From NCBI GenBank assembly GCA_016235445.1, contig JACRLB010000016.1:35770-99769 (forward strand): a DNA stretch of 64,000 nt, written 5' to 3'. The first letter of the stretch is position 1; each line of letters begins with the position of its first letter. The notes below the pieces were generated by a model. It saw nothing but the letters and a program-made list of their open reading frames with translations. It had not been told where the DNA came from and ran no database searches. This DNA is from Chloroflexota bacterium. GTDB lineage: Bacteria; Chloroflexota; Anaerolineae; Anaerolineales; Villigracilaceae. This document shows, piece after piece, positions 32,519 through 43,200 of this stretch. A program made the position numbers and the translations under genes.

Positions 32519-35500
32519 ATGGCACAAAAAAATTTGCTTCAAGAGGGGCAAACCCTCGATCATGATGGTCAGAGGCTAAAAATAATAAAAAGACTTTCGT
32601 CGGGGTTGACGGGAGAAGTATATCGAGCCGTATTGGGCCCGCCGGGGAATGAAACCAACGTGGTCGTCAAGGCGATGAAATCGCTTGATTTTCCCCTTGC
32701 GCGTCAATTGTTCTATAAAGAAGGCGAAACCTTGGCTTTCCTTATGCACTTGGAGGAGGAATCCAAGGACTCGTTGGCGGATAACCTGAAGATAGCACCA
32801 AATTATTATGGCTTGAGCGAATTTTGGCTTGAACCCGAATCCATGGGCTTCCCATGTCTTATCATGGAATTTATCCATGGGCAAGAGGTTCCAAAGTTAT
32901 TAAAGGCGAAAGGATCGCTTGATGAACTGCAAGCCCTGGTAATTGCTTGGCACCTGTACCGGATTTTGGATATTCTGCATACGCGTTTGCTAAAAACATA
33001 CATTGATCTAAAGTTCGAAGATCTATGGTGGGTGGAAAACAATAGCAAATGGGGTGGTCAATTGAGGATGACCGATTTTGGCACGCTCGAAGAGATCAAG
33101 CCGGGCGATGAGAAAAAACGCGGCGTGGCGCGCGACATATTGTTGGGCGGCGTTTACTTGCTGGCAATGCTGACGGACCATACTTTGGAATATTCTATCG
33201 GTGAATTGAAGGAACCTGCTAACCGGGTGATCAATGGTTCCCAGGATAAGACGACGTGGGGGACTCGGCGTTTATTGAAGAAATTGCTGCACCGGAATAT
33301 TGACGCGCGCTTCAAGAGCGCATCGGATGTCCTGGTGGAATTGCGCCAACTGGCGAACTTCTGGTCGCAGCCTTCTGAGCGCCTGGCGGAAATGACGCAA
33401 AAGAATCTTGCCACAGCGGAAGACGCGGCTGAGCAAGCTAGGGCGGGCAAAAAACCGTTGAGCGATTCGGGCTTGGCGGCGGCAGTGCGCGCTTATTCGG
33501 CGTTGGATATTTTGCGCGTCAAGGACCCTGAGCGGTTTGTCGAGAATGATATCCAGCGCGCAAAAAGCGTACTTTCCATTGGCGATTATTTCGAACGCGG
33601 CTATGCACTATTGCAAGGGCGATCTTTCACACTGGCGAGGCAAACCTTCGAAGAAGGCTTATTATGGGCGGATGACCCGGCTGTTTTGCGACGCTGGACC
33701 CATGCAGCCCGTATTGGGGAAGATGTCCCTCCCAGTGATTTTGAGTCGCGTTTCAACGAGCTTAAGGCTGCATTGGATTTCATTGATCAGGACGAACCGA
33801 ATGCGCAAAAATGGCAGTCAGCCTGGGACGGTTTCTCTGATCTGGAGAATACCGCCCTGGGAAAACCTTCGCTTAAATCGAAAGGATTGGATTACCTGAA
33901 AACGGAGTGCGAACTCTATAAGTTAATGGAGGAAGCCGGTAATTGTTATACCAGAGGGAAGTTTAGCGAAGCTGCCGGATTGTATAAGGAAGCCAAAGAA
34001 ATACTCGATGATGGTAAACGCGTCCTGCCAAATGCCGGTAAATTGATCGAAGATGAGACGGGCAATTTGGCGGCTCTTATCAGAAACGCCGAAGCACAAA
34101 TTGATCGCGAAAAATCTCTGGAACAATACGACCTTGCGCGACAAACGTTGGAAAAAGGTGAAGCGCTCCAGGCGGTTGAAATTGCTAAGGAAGCCTATGG
34201 ACTGGATCGTGATGCCCCCTTCCGCCTTGAAAAATTGACAGAACTATCCGTGACCGCTCTTGAGGTGGGATCTCGACAGACCGAGAAAATGGATGTTTTC
34301 GTCCGCGCGTCGCGCCATTTTGCAGACATAGGAATACAGGAGTTTGGTGGGAACCCGGCTTTTGACAAAATCTGCGAAGCTGCTCTCAAGTTGGAAGAGG
34401 CGATGCAAACATTGGCATTATCGGACCATGCCGGTTTTTGCGCGAACCTTGAAGATATACATACCCTGCTTGGCGAGAAGGGTAAGGTGGTCGAAGGAAT
34501 TGCCGTTCATGCCGCGAGTAAAGTAGGCAACCAGCCGCTTTTTTTGAGCGTTCTTGCCGACTCACTGGGAAGACTCGTCCCTTCGTCGCAGTATCCCACC
34601 AAATGGCGGGAAGAGGCGTCCACGGTTTCCGCGGAACAGTCCGCAAAATACCAGGAACAAATGGACGAACTTCTGCGCGAGGTTCATTTTATCCTGCTAC
34701 CCATCATGCCGGCTGCCAATGAATCCCAAAGCCTTGATATCATTTTGCAGGAGACGGCGAACCAGGCAGATATCATTCCCGGTTTTGATTTGATCTCGCT
34801 GAGAGATCGGTCAGCCCGGTTGGAGCAGGCAGATGTCTTATTGGGGAGAGCCACCAAATTGGTAGGCGAGAGGGACGAATCCCGACGAAATGAAATCGCT
34901 TCGCTTTCGAAAAAGGTTCGGAGCGAATTCAATGCGGCGCGAGCCGCATTGACGGCTTTGATTGCCTCCCAAACGGAAAGCCGACGTATGAGATTAGCCG
35001 CATTATCGAAAGAACGCATTCAACTCGACGGGCAGTTGACATGGTTTAAACGAGGCGAAAGCCTGGGGTTGGACGCAGACACACAGAAGCCGCTGATATT
35101 GCCACTCCGCCAAAAATTACTCGATTTCATATACCGTTGCTACCAGGTCAAATCGGGCGACTCCGAAGGTCTGGCAGATGCCGTTCGACGCCAAAAGGAA
35201 CTTCAAGAGACCGGGAAAGACGATAACAGCCCCGATGTTTCCGTCCTGGATAGTTATGTCAAGTGGGCATCCCGCTCGCTCGACTCGCTGGGCATAGAGA
35301 GTTGGGATCAAATTGCCAAATTAGCCTCGGAACAAAGAAAAGAAGGTTTTGCCGCTGAACTCGAAAAAGCCAATAACACTTTTGCGGTGGGGGATTTGGG
35401 GTCCGTCGGCGAATTCTTGGATCGAACCCGGGATGAATTTGGCACGTTCCCGGAATGGCGCGCGCTCAAGGAAAAACTGGCGCAGGCTTTGGCATGGAAT

Positions 35501-37204
35501 TCATGGTGTGACTCGAAGTCCGCGCAATTCCAGTCGAAAAAAGCGGACACGCAATTGTTGCGTGACCTGTGCGCCTTCGGCAAATTGGCTTTACCGGTTG
35601 TCTATTGGGAGAAAAGTTCAGCGCGTCAATATCTGGACGACACAGAGGAATTCTTACAAGGTGTATTACAACAATCTATAAAGACAGACGACTATGGAGA
35701 ACAATTTGTGGAAGCCATCCGTTCTCTGTTAGATGTCACTTGGACGAAATACCTGGCGACGTCAAAAAAGGAAGGGGGTAAATGGGAAAAATCAAGATGG
35801 GTGAGAAGGGCATACGAACTTCGAGAAGACAAGCGTGGGTTAATGGAGCATATTGCCCAGACCTTCCCGCCTGAAAACCATGAAGTGGAACTTCGATCCT
35901 TCAGTATTGCCGACTGGCAGACTGCCCAGCGAGAGGAAATGCACAGCGACCGGATAAATATAAAGAATCGGCGATTGATGATCAGCGCGGCAATCGCGGT
36001 AGCGGTTTGTTTCGCATTGGTGGTGGCCGGACTTGTCGTTTACAAAGCCAATGAAGAAGCCTTGCAACAACTTCTATTTGGCGCGTATACCCCAACCATG
36101 ACTCTGTCGCCAACGATTACTTTCACTCCCTCAATTACTTCCACCATTACCCTAACGCCCACCAGCACGCTTACCCCAACCCCTGTGCCGCCTTCGCGTT
36201 TTCTTTTGCGGGACCCAAGTTCTTTACTCCCCGCATCCCCTGTTTTGGGTGATGCATACTGGATGGTTAATGATGCGGATGCGAAATTCGATCCGCCTTT
36301 GGATCCCCAAAATAAGACCTGGATTAAAGCAACCTCCACGGATGCGAATTCTAAGAGCGAAAAATTTGTTTACACCATTTCTGGAAATTCAACCGTGGAA
36401 TGGACCGTGGATGTTCCATTCGATAAAACTGGGTACTATCAAATTTTTGTGATGGATACAAAGGAGTATTCGAGCGAAACTCAGGCGTTCACCGTTTTAT
36501 TGGACCAGCAGCCGGCGCAACCTTTCCGCGGGACAAGCCAGGTCATATTCGACGACAGCCAGCAGAAAAATGACCACTGGATTTCGTTGGGTGTGTATCA
36601 GGTCAATGTGGGACAATCAGTGAGCGTTAAACTGGCGCTAGGCCAGCTTGCGAAGGAAACTCCTTTTGCGGTTGACCGGTTGCTTATTGTCCGTTTGAGT
36701 GCTGGAAACAGCCAAATGCTCGAAGGATTACCGTCCGGGCGCGAGCTGGCCAGTCTGCTCGACGATTTCGACGCAAAATTTTATGAAGTGACTGCTGACA
36801 AGGGTCCCGTCCAGGTCAGGGATCGAGGCGTGCTCTATTCCGATGTATTGGGGTGGAACGGCAGTTTCTCCAGCCGGGCGTTGACTCAGCCCCTTGCGAT
36901 CCCGATTTGGGTGGAATGGGCTCCTGTAAACCACCTCCCGGCGGGGAAGTATGAAATATATGTTTGGATGCCAGCCCAACACTCCACTGCAGTGGTGGAT
37001 TACGCCCTGCTCGCCGACGGAAAAGTTTTGGAGCGCCCCAGCCCGGCCCAGGTGAACCAAAGAGATCATGCTGGGGTCTGGATTTCGCTCGGGTTATGGG
37101 ATATTTCTGAGGAGGCGTTGGTGAGCCTTCGGATGATTGTCGCCCCCGGTGTGACCGGCGAAATCGGCGTGGATGCGATTGCGATTGTAAAAGTAGACCA
37201 ATAA
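32519..37204 (+). CDS. Transmembrane Ser/Thr kinase with golvesin-like outer domains
   Basis: The N-terminal ~270 residues are a kinase fold: Gly loop 'SSGLTGEVYRA', Lys49 in 'VVVKAMKS', 'YIDLKFEDLWW' (catalytic Asp and Lys kept but His-Arg replaced by Thr-Tyr... an unusual HRD) and 'MTDFGTLEE' (intact DFG, ~183). A long helical/TPR-like region follows to ~1150. One membrane helix ('AIAVAVCFALVVAGLVVY', ~1155-1175) leads to a Thr/Pro stalk ('TPTMTLSPTITFTP...'). Two beta-domains of golvesin-C/CBM type end the protein ('TVEWTVDVPFDKTGYYQIFV', 'WISLGVYQVN', and a second 'WISLGLWDIS'). It resembles a receptor kinase: outside binding, inside phosphorylation. The start has GGAAGGA. It is 12 bases after the pseudo-tubulin gene, so the genes are likely cotranscribed. 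Confidence 0.82.
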   Translation: MAQKNLLQEGQTLDHDGQRLKIIKRLSSGLTGEVYRAVLGPPGNETNVVVKAMKSLDFPLARQLFYKEGETLAFLMHLEEESKDSLADNLKIAPNYYGLSEFWLEPESMGFPCLIMEFIHGQEVPKLLKAKGSLDELQALVIAWHLYRILDILHTRLLKTYIDLKFEDLWWVENNSKWGGQLRMTDFGTLEEIKPGDEKKRGVARDILLGGVYLLAMLTDHTLEYSIGELKEPANRVINGSQDKTTWGTRRLLKKLLHRNIDARFKSASDVLVELRQLANFWSQPSERLAEMTQKNLATAEDAAEQARAGKKPLSDSGLAAAVRAYSALDILRVKDPERFVENDIQRAKSVLSIGDYFERGYALLQGRSFTLARQTFEEGLLWADDPAVLRRWTHAARIGEDVPPSDFESRFNELKAALDFIDQDEPNAQKWQSAWDGFSDLENTALGKPSLKSKGLDYLKTECELYKLMEEAGNCYTRGKFSEAAGLYKEAKEILDDGKRVLPNAGKLIEDETGNLAALIRNAEAQIDREKSLEQYDLARQTLEKGEALQAVEIAKEAYGLDRDAPFRLEKLTELSVTALEVGSRQTEKMDVFVRASRHFADIGIQEFGGNPAFDKICEAALKLEEAMQTLALSDHAGFCANLEDIHTLLGEKGKVVEGIAVHAASKVGNQPLFLSVLADSLGRLVPSSQYPTKWREEASTVSAEQSAKYQEQMDELLREVHFILLPIMPAANESQSLDIILQETANQADIIPGFDLISLRDRSARLEQADVLLGRATKLVGERDESRRNEIASLSKKVRSEFNAARAALTALIASQTESRRMRLAALSKERIQLDGQLTWFKRGESLGLDADTQKPLILPLRQKLLDFIYRCYQVKSGDSEGLADAVRRQKELQETGKDDNSPDVSVLDSYVKWASRSLDSLGIESWDQIAKLASEQRKEGFAAELEKANNTFAVGDLGSVGEFLDRTRDEFGTFPEWRALKEKLAQALAWNSWCDSKSAQFQSKKADTQLLRDLCAFGKLALPVVYWEKSSARQYLDDTEEFLQGVLQQSIKTDDYGEQFVEAIRSLLDVTWTKYLATSKKEGGKWEKSRWVRRAYELREDKRGLMEHIAQTFPPENHEVELRSFSIADWQTAQREEMHSDRINIKNRRLMISAAIAVAVCFALVVAGLVVYKANEEALQQLLFGAYTPTMTLSPTITFTPSITSTITLTPTSTLTPTPVPPSRFLLRDPSSLLPASPVLGDAYWMVNDADAKFDPPLDPQNKTWIKATSTDANSKSEKFVYTISGNSTVEWTVDVPFDKTGYYQIFVMDTKEYSSETQAFTVLLDQQPAQPFRGTSQVIFDDSQQKNDHWISLGVYQVNVGQSVSVKLALGQLAKETPFAVDRLLIVRLSAGNSQMLEGLPSGRELASLLDDFDAKFYEVTADKGPVQVRDRGVLYSDVLGWNGSFSSRALTQPLAIPIWVEWAPVNHLPAGKYEIYVWMPAQHSTAVVDYALLADGKVLERPSPAQVNQRDHAGVWISLGLWDISEEALVSLRMIVAPGVTGEIGVDAIAIVKVDQ

Positions 37205-37228
37205 TCATCAAATGGGAGGCAGGTTAAA

Positions 37229-40200
37229 ATGGCGAAACGATTGATCTATTTTGGGAATGCGTTTTCAAACGAAGATAAGGTTTTGAAATTCCTGGATGAA
37301 AACCTTCCTCCTGAGTATAAAATATTGGCAAATTTAAGGATAAGCGACCCGTCATTGGGAGAAGTCGAATACGATGCAATTATCCTGGGTAAATACGCTG
37401 TTTATGTCCTTGAAATCAAGAACTTTGGCGGCTTAATAAAGGGAGATGCCCAAAATTGGGAATTGCCCGACAAAAATAATAAAAATTTATCGCGAAAGAA
37501 TCCATTCCTGCAACTTGGCAGGCAGGTAAGTATTTTGGTCAGCCGACTGAAAGAAGCCCAAAGTAAAGTGCTGGTTCAGGGCTTTGTTTGTCTGTCGTCT
37601 GAAAAGGAGCCGGTTTTCGAGGTTCAAGACAGCGAAACCCATCGCAATTCGGTCTTTTGGTACAAAAATTCCATCAGGTTTATAACAGACATCAACGCCA
37701 TTACTTTGCCGCCGGACTGGAAACGAAAAAATATCCTGGGAAGGCATGACGATCTATTGGAATTGATCCGAACCGGATTTTCACCGAGAAAGATCGAGAA
37801 TATTCCCGGATACACCATCGAAAGCGAAGCGTGGATCGGGCGGAGATATAAGGCTTATTTTGCAAAGCACGAAAAGTCATATCCTCCCAGGGTGCTTCTC
37901 AAAGTTTATAACGTGCCGGAAAGCGTTTCGAGTCCAGAAGAGATAAAGAAATTTGTGGACGAATTAAACTCAAGGGATTTCTACGCCCTAAAGAAGATCG
38001 AAAAGACGGGCGACCAGAATACCGGGGGTAAGAATTATGTTTTGGCGGGTGAGGGGGCGTTCGTTCATCCATCGCGGGATCGAAGTTACGTTGTCGCAAC
38101 CGAGTGGGTGAACGGCAAACCTTTGTCGAATTACATTTCTTCCCCGAAAAATTTCGCCTTCCAGATACGCTGTCTTATCGCTTCACAGATCTGCCGCGGA
38201 ATGGCGTTTGTTCATAGCGCAAACGTCATTCATCGAAACCTGTCGCTAGAAAACATAGTTTGGAGCAGCGACGAAAATAAAATAAAAATAATCAACTTTG
38301 ATTTCGCCAAATTCGTTGACGACCCGTTCGGGACGATTGAAGACCAAAACGTTTTGTCCATTGTGCAGCAGGAATTGCAGGAAAGGGAAAAATACCAGGC
38401 GCCGGAGTTGCACCAGGGGCGAAGCGAAATGGACGAACAAATTAGTTTTATCTACCATCACGCAAATATAACCACGGATGTTTACGCGCTCGGTGTGGCC
38501 TTGTTGGAAATCTTCACAGGCATCCTTCCCGATACGGAAGCGATTCCGCAGCATTTGAATCAAATTAGCGACCGTCCGAATTTGCATAAATTTATTTCCT
38601 CATGCTGTGACGATAAACCTGGCGAGCGCCCGGTTTCTTTGCTCGATGCGGCTTTAATGTTCGAGGAATTGTCTGGAATGGATCAGGAGTCACATGAGAT
38701 TTCGAGTTTACCCCAAGGCTATCGCCTGGGAATATATTCAATCCTATCTCGACTCAATCAATCCAGCATGAGCGTCGTTTACCTGGCAGAGAATGTATGG
38801 ACGAAGCAACAAGTTGTAATAAAAATCCCCCAAAACCCTTCGCGGGAAGACGCCAGGAACGAATTGCTGCGGGCAATGGAAATATTGGATGAAATTCCCT
38901 CTGAAATTACCGCCCGCTTGCTGCATACGGACGTGGCATTTCTCGATGGGCATAAAATGCGGAAAAATTGGAACGCGGGTTCCAGGGAGGTTTACTACCA
39001 GGTTTGGGAGTATATTGATGGGAAAGATCTAAAGGAATTTTTGAAGGATCGCAAGCCCGAACTCGACGCGAGAATGGGCATCATATCGCGAATACTCAAA
39101 ATTACAGCGGCATTGCATGAAAAGGGATGGGTTCACCAGGATATCAAACCTGAGAACTTTATTTCCACTCACGATGGGAAAATCAAGATCATTGACTTTG
39201 GTCTAACAAAACGCATAAGCCATGCGGAAAAGGAAAGCAGCGGAGGCACGCCCGGCTGTTACCTGCCTCCAGAAATAAAATCCGATGGCAAATGGAGTCA
39301 ATCCGGGGACGTATGGTCGTTGGGATGCCTTGCTTTGGTGGTATTATTCGGGGAAGAGGTTTGCAAAGGCAGCGGGCCCTCGGTTCGATGGGAAGAAGTA
39401 GAAAGAAAAATCAGCCCTCAAGTTGCCCGCGTGGTTCGAAAAGCCACCGATATTAACCCGGGGAATCGTTATAAATCTGCCCAAGAATTTTTGAATGAAT
39501 TCGAGAACGCCCGTTTAAATTCGAAAGATCACGGCGAAAGCAAGGTAACTATGGATTACGGGAATGTTATAAATCATCTTCAAAAAAAGCGCGATGAGGC
39601 TGATGCGGCTGGTGATTTGGGCGCTGTTGACTTTATTATTGCCGACATTCGCGCCCTTGAAAAATGGATCGCAGAGGGGCAGAAGGGTAATTGCCCCGTT
39701 GACCTGAAAATATATGGGTTTGAGCAATCCGATACCGCGCCTGCCGCCACGACCATTGTAGCGGAAACGACACCGGAAGCGCGAGATGAATTTGAAACTG
39801 TTGACGTTGAAACCATTGCCATCGAAGAGGTCGATTATGTTCAGGAGAATTTGCGCAAAGAGCTCGATACTATCCGCAAACTCCTAGTAGATAAAGAGTG
39901 GCAACTAGCGCTTGCGCGCACCCTGCAGGTTGAGGAGCATGCCAGGGGTGAAGTAAAAGAAACCGCCCGCGATCTGCGATCCCAGGCGCAAGTGCAGGTA
40001 AATCAGGAGATCGAAAAATTATTAGCCAGGGGAGACGCCGCGCGCGCCAAGGGCAACAATGAAAAAGCGCAGGAACATTACCAGGCTGTCCTTGAACTGG
40101 ATGAGTCGAACAGCCACGCAAGATACGCCCTTCAGGAACTCGGTGGGCTGGTAAAAGACAGGGTTTCAAAAGCGCAGCAGGATAGTCTTTCCGCAGGTTT

Positions 40201-43200
40201 GAAGGATCGCCGCGATATTCACCGGTTGGGAGAGGCGGTATATGACGCGGAAGCATTAGATGGAGAGGGGAAACTACCAACTAAACTGTTAGGACTGCTA
40301 AAAGAAGCCCGTGAGTATTATGACAAGACGCGCCTAGAACAGGGAGATGAGACTACGGCAATGCGGGTCGGAGACATAACTAAGCGGGCAGATGCTGTAA
40401 AAAAGATCGAGGGCTGGGTGGCAGTTGGTAAAAAAACGATCTTTGATGCAACACTCAATAAAGATAGACCAGCTTTTGAGGTATTAAGGGAGGCGCAGGA
40501 ATTGTTGCGGCAGGCATCCGATGATACAGCTCAACATGAACACAATCTTGCGGAGAAATTCAAGGCACTTCGACCGCGTTATGTGCATCAACGGTTAACT
40601 GAAGCGCTGAAGACTCCGCTCCAAGAGCGGGAAAAAAAGAAATTGGAAGTCAAACTGGCGGAGGTGGACCAGCACATTCAGGCTTTGGAGAAGGCGGAAG
40701 AACTGCAGGCGCAGGCAATACAGGAAACGGAGCCTGTTCGGAGGCTGGGCATCCTCTTGCAAGCTCGCCAAACGTTCGGTTCGATTCCGGGGTTGCAGGA
40801 ACAGATTTCGCAGGTCAGGCCTGTGGCGATCAAAGTGATGCAAAGCAGGATCAATGACGCATTGAAGCGCGCCGAGGGATTTGTTCTCAGCCAGGAGTAT
40901 TCCGATGCCCGCGCTGTGACCAATGAAGCGGAAAATTTGGTCGCGCAGTGGCCCGAGACACAGGCACCGGAAGAAATCGCCAGGCTTGGTGAGGAAATCA
41001 AAATCGCTCGAGAGCGAATTGACGCGACCGAGAAGGCTTGGAAGGAATATGTCCGGAGCGCTTCAGAGATTCGGCAGAAGGTCGCGGATTCGAATCAGCG
41101 GGCGGCGGGGTTGGCGCTCCTCAAGCAAGTCAGCGAGGATGACCGCTTCAAGGGATTCTCGGACCTGCGCGGCTTGACATCCGAGATAGATCAGTATAAG
41201 GGAGTGGGCGAGCAACTCAACGACGCGAACGAGGCGTTGGACAAGGGCGATTGGAGCCGCGTGTTCGAGATCGCTGACAAGGTGATAAAAACGGGAACGG
41301 CGGGAAAGCTTGCTGCGCGCTTCGAGGAACTTCATGCGGATGCAGTCACGGAACTCAATATCCTGCGGGCGCAGGGCTTGCTGGCAAATGACGAGATTCC
41401 GGAGGCGAACAATGTCCTGAGCGCGACACTCAATCGCGAGCACAGCCGTGACCCTGAAAGGGAAACCACTCTTCGAAATCGCCTCCGTGAGGAATTGGAG
41501 AAAATTCAAGAGGCGATTGGCGAGAATAAGCCGATGCAGGATCTGTATGACAGGGCATGTGACCGGCTCGACCTGCGCGACAACATTGCTTTCAAGGCGC
41601 TGACCAGCCCGTCCTTTGTGTTGCGGCAGTCGCACGTTGGGGCGGATGGGAAGGTGGGCAGCCCGGAAATGCGCGCGTTGATCAATCGGGTGAGGAGTTC
41701 TTCGGAAGAAGGGGATCCGTTGCCGCAGGAGTTGAGCGAGCGGGTGGCGAAAATTTTATTAGTGGATTTGAACCGCAAGGGCTTCGATGAACGATTGGAA
41801 GCACTGCAGCTATTCCGGTATGTGGGTGGGGATAAAACTCAATCTGCGGAGGATGCTTGGTCCCCCTACAATTTATCTCTCCGGACTGCTGAAGCTCGCC
41901 GCGCGGCTCGTTTGCTTTCCGAATCCCTGCGGGTTGATTTCTTCCAGCCGCTTGTCCAAAAACATGCCGCTTATCAGGGGAAGGAGAGCGAACTCCCGGA
42001 TGAGATCCTGCACGAGATGGCGAAGCAGGCTGGAGCGCTGCGTGAGGCGTACCTCCTCGAGACGGAGAATGAACGGGCGGTGGGCCGCTGGGTGGAAGTC
42101 GAGTGGGGAAAACGGGAGGCGCAGCAAGAGGAAAGGGGAGGGAAGTGGCACAGCGCGTTGGGCATTTGGAAGCGGCTGGATAACCATCATCCCGGCATCT
42201 CAACGGTGAAGGGCGGTTTGCGGAACGCCCTAATCTGGAATACGATCACCCGTGCCAATCATCTGATGCACAACGATCATAAAGGTGAAGAGGCGGCCAC
42301 CCTGCTGAGGGAGTTGCAGTCCGAGCCGGATATGGGCAATGCCTGGGAGTTGAACCTGGCATTGGTTGAAGTTCATGAGGCATTGGGGAAGTTTGGCGCT
42401 GCGTTTGAAGACCTTGAACAGGTACGGAGAATGGTCGCGGCATTGGAGGGTGATCGCAAGAATGAGATCCTTTCCCAGATCGAAAAGAAACGGGGCGAAC
42501 TGGAAAGCCACCAGGCGATTTATATTTGCATTGAAGGTGCGAAAAACAAGACGAGCGCGGGGAACTTCCCCGATGCCATTCGATTACTTCAAAACGGAAT
42601 TAAGAATCCGAAAATTACAGATACAACTTCCTTGCGTATACTGCGGGACGATATTTTCAGAAATGCATCCGAAGGGATACTTCGAAAGGCCAATCAAGAA
42701 TATGCGACCGCCAGCGACGACGGCAGGATACAAGCCGTCATCTCCCTGATGGATTTGCAAACCTTGGAAGAATTGATCGACCAGCCATTGGAGGAAAGGC
42801 GTTCGAGAGAAGAATTGAATCGGTTAAGAAAGGATCTTGCCCCTGTAGCATCGAAAGTCGTTAGAGTCGCCAGGGATTTCGAGCCCGCAAAAATGCCATT
42901 GCCGAAGGCAATTGAAACTGCTTCGACCCTCGCTTCGCGGTTGCAGGCGTTCGGAGATATTACTGGTATTTTTACCGCAGAACTTTCAGCTGAGAGCGAT
43001 AAACTAACAAAGAGCGGGCGCGATATCGCTGCAACGCTGGAAAATCTCCACTCTCTTGAAAAGATTCTAAATGAGGCGGATAACCAATCTTTGTGGGAAG
43101 CGGCGATCCGCACCGGCGATTTCGGGATATTGAAACAATATTCCGAACGGATCGGCAGGTTGGAACTTGATGGGATGCAGGAGGTCCATGCTTTCGAAAG

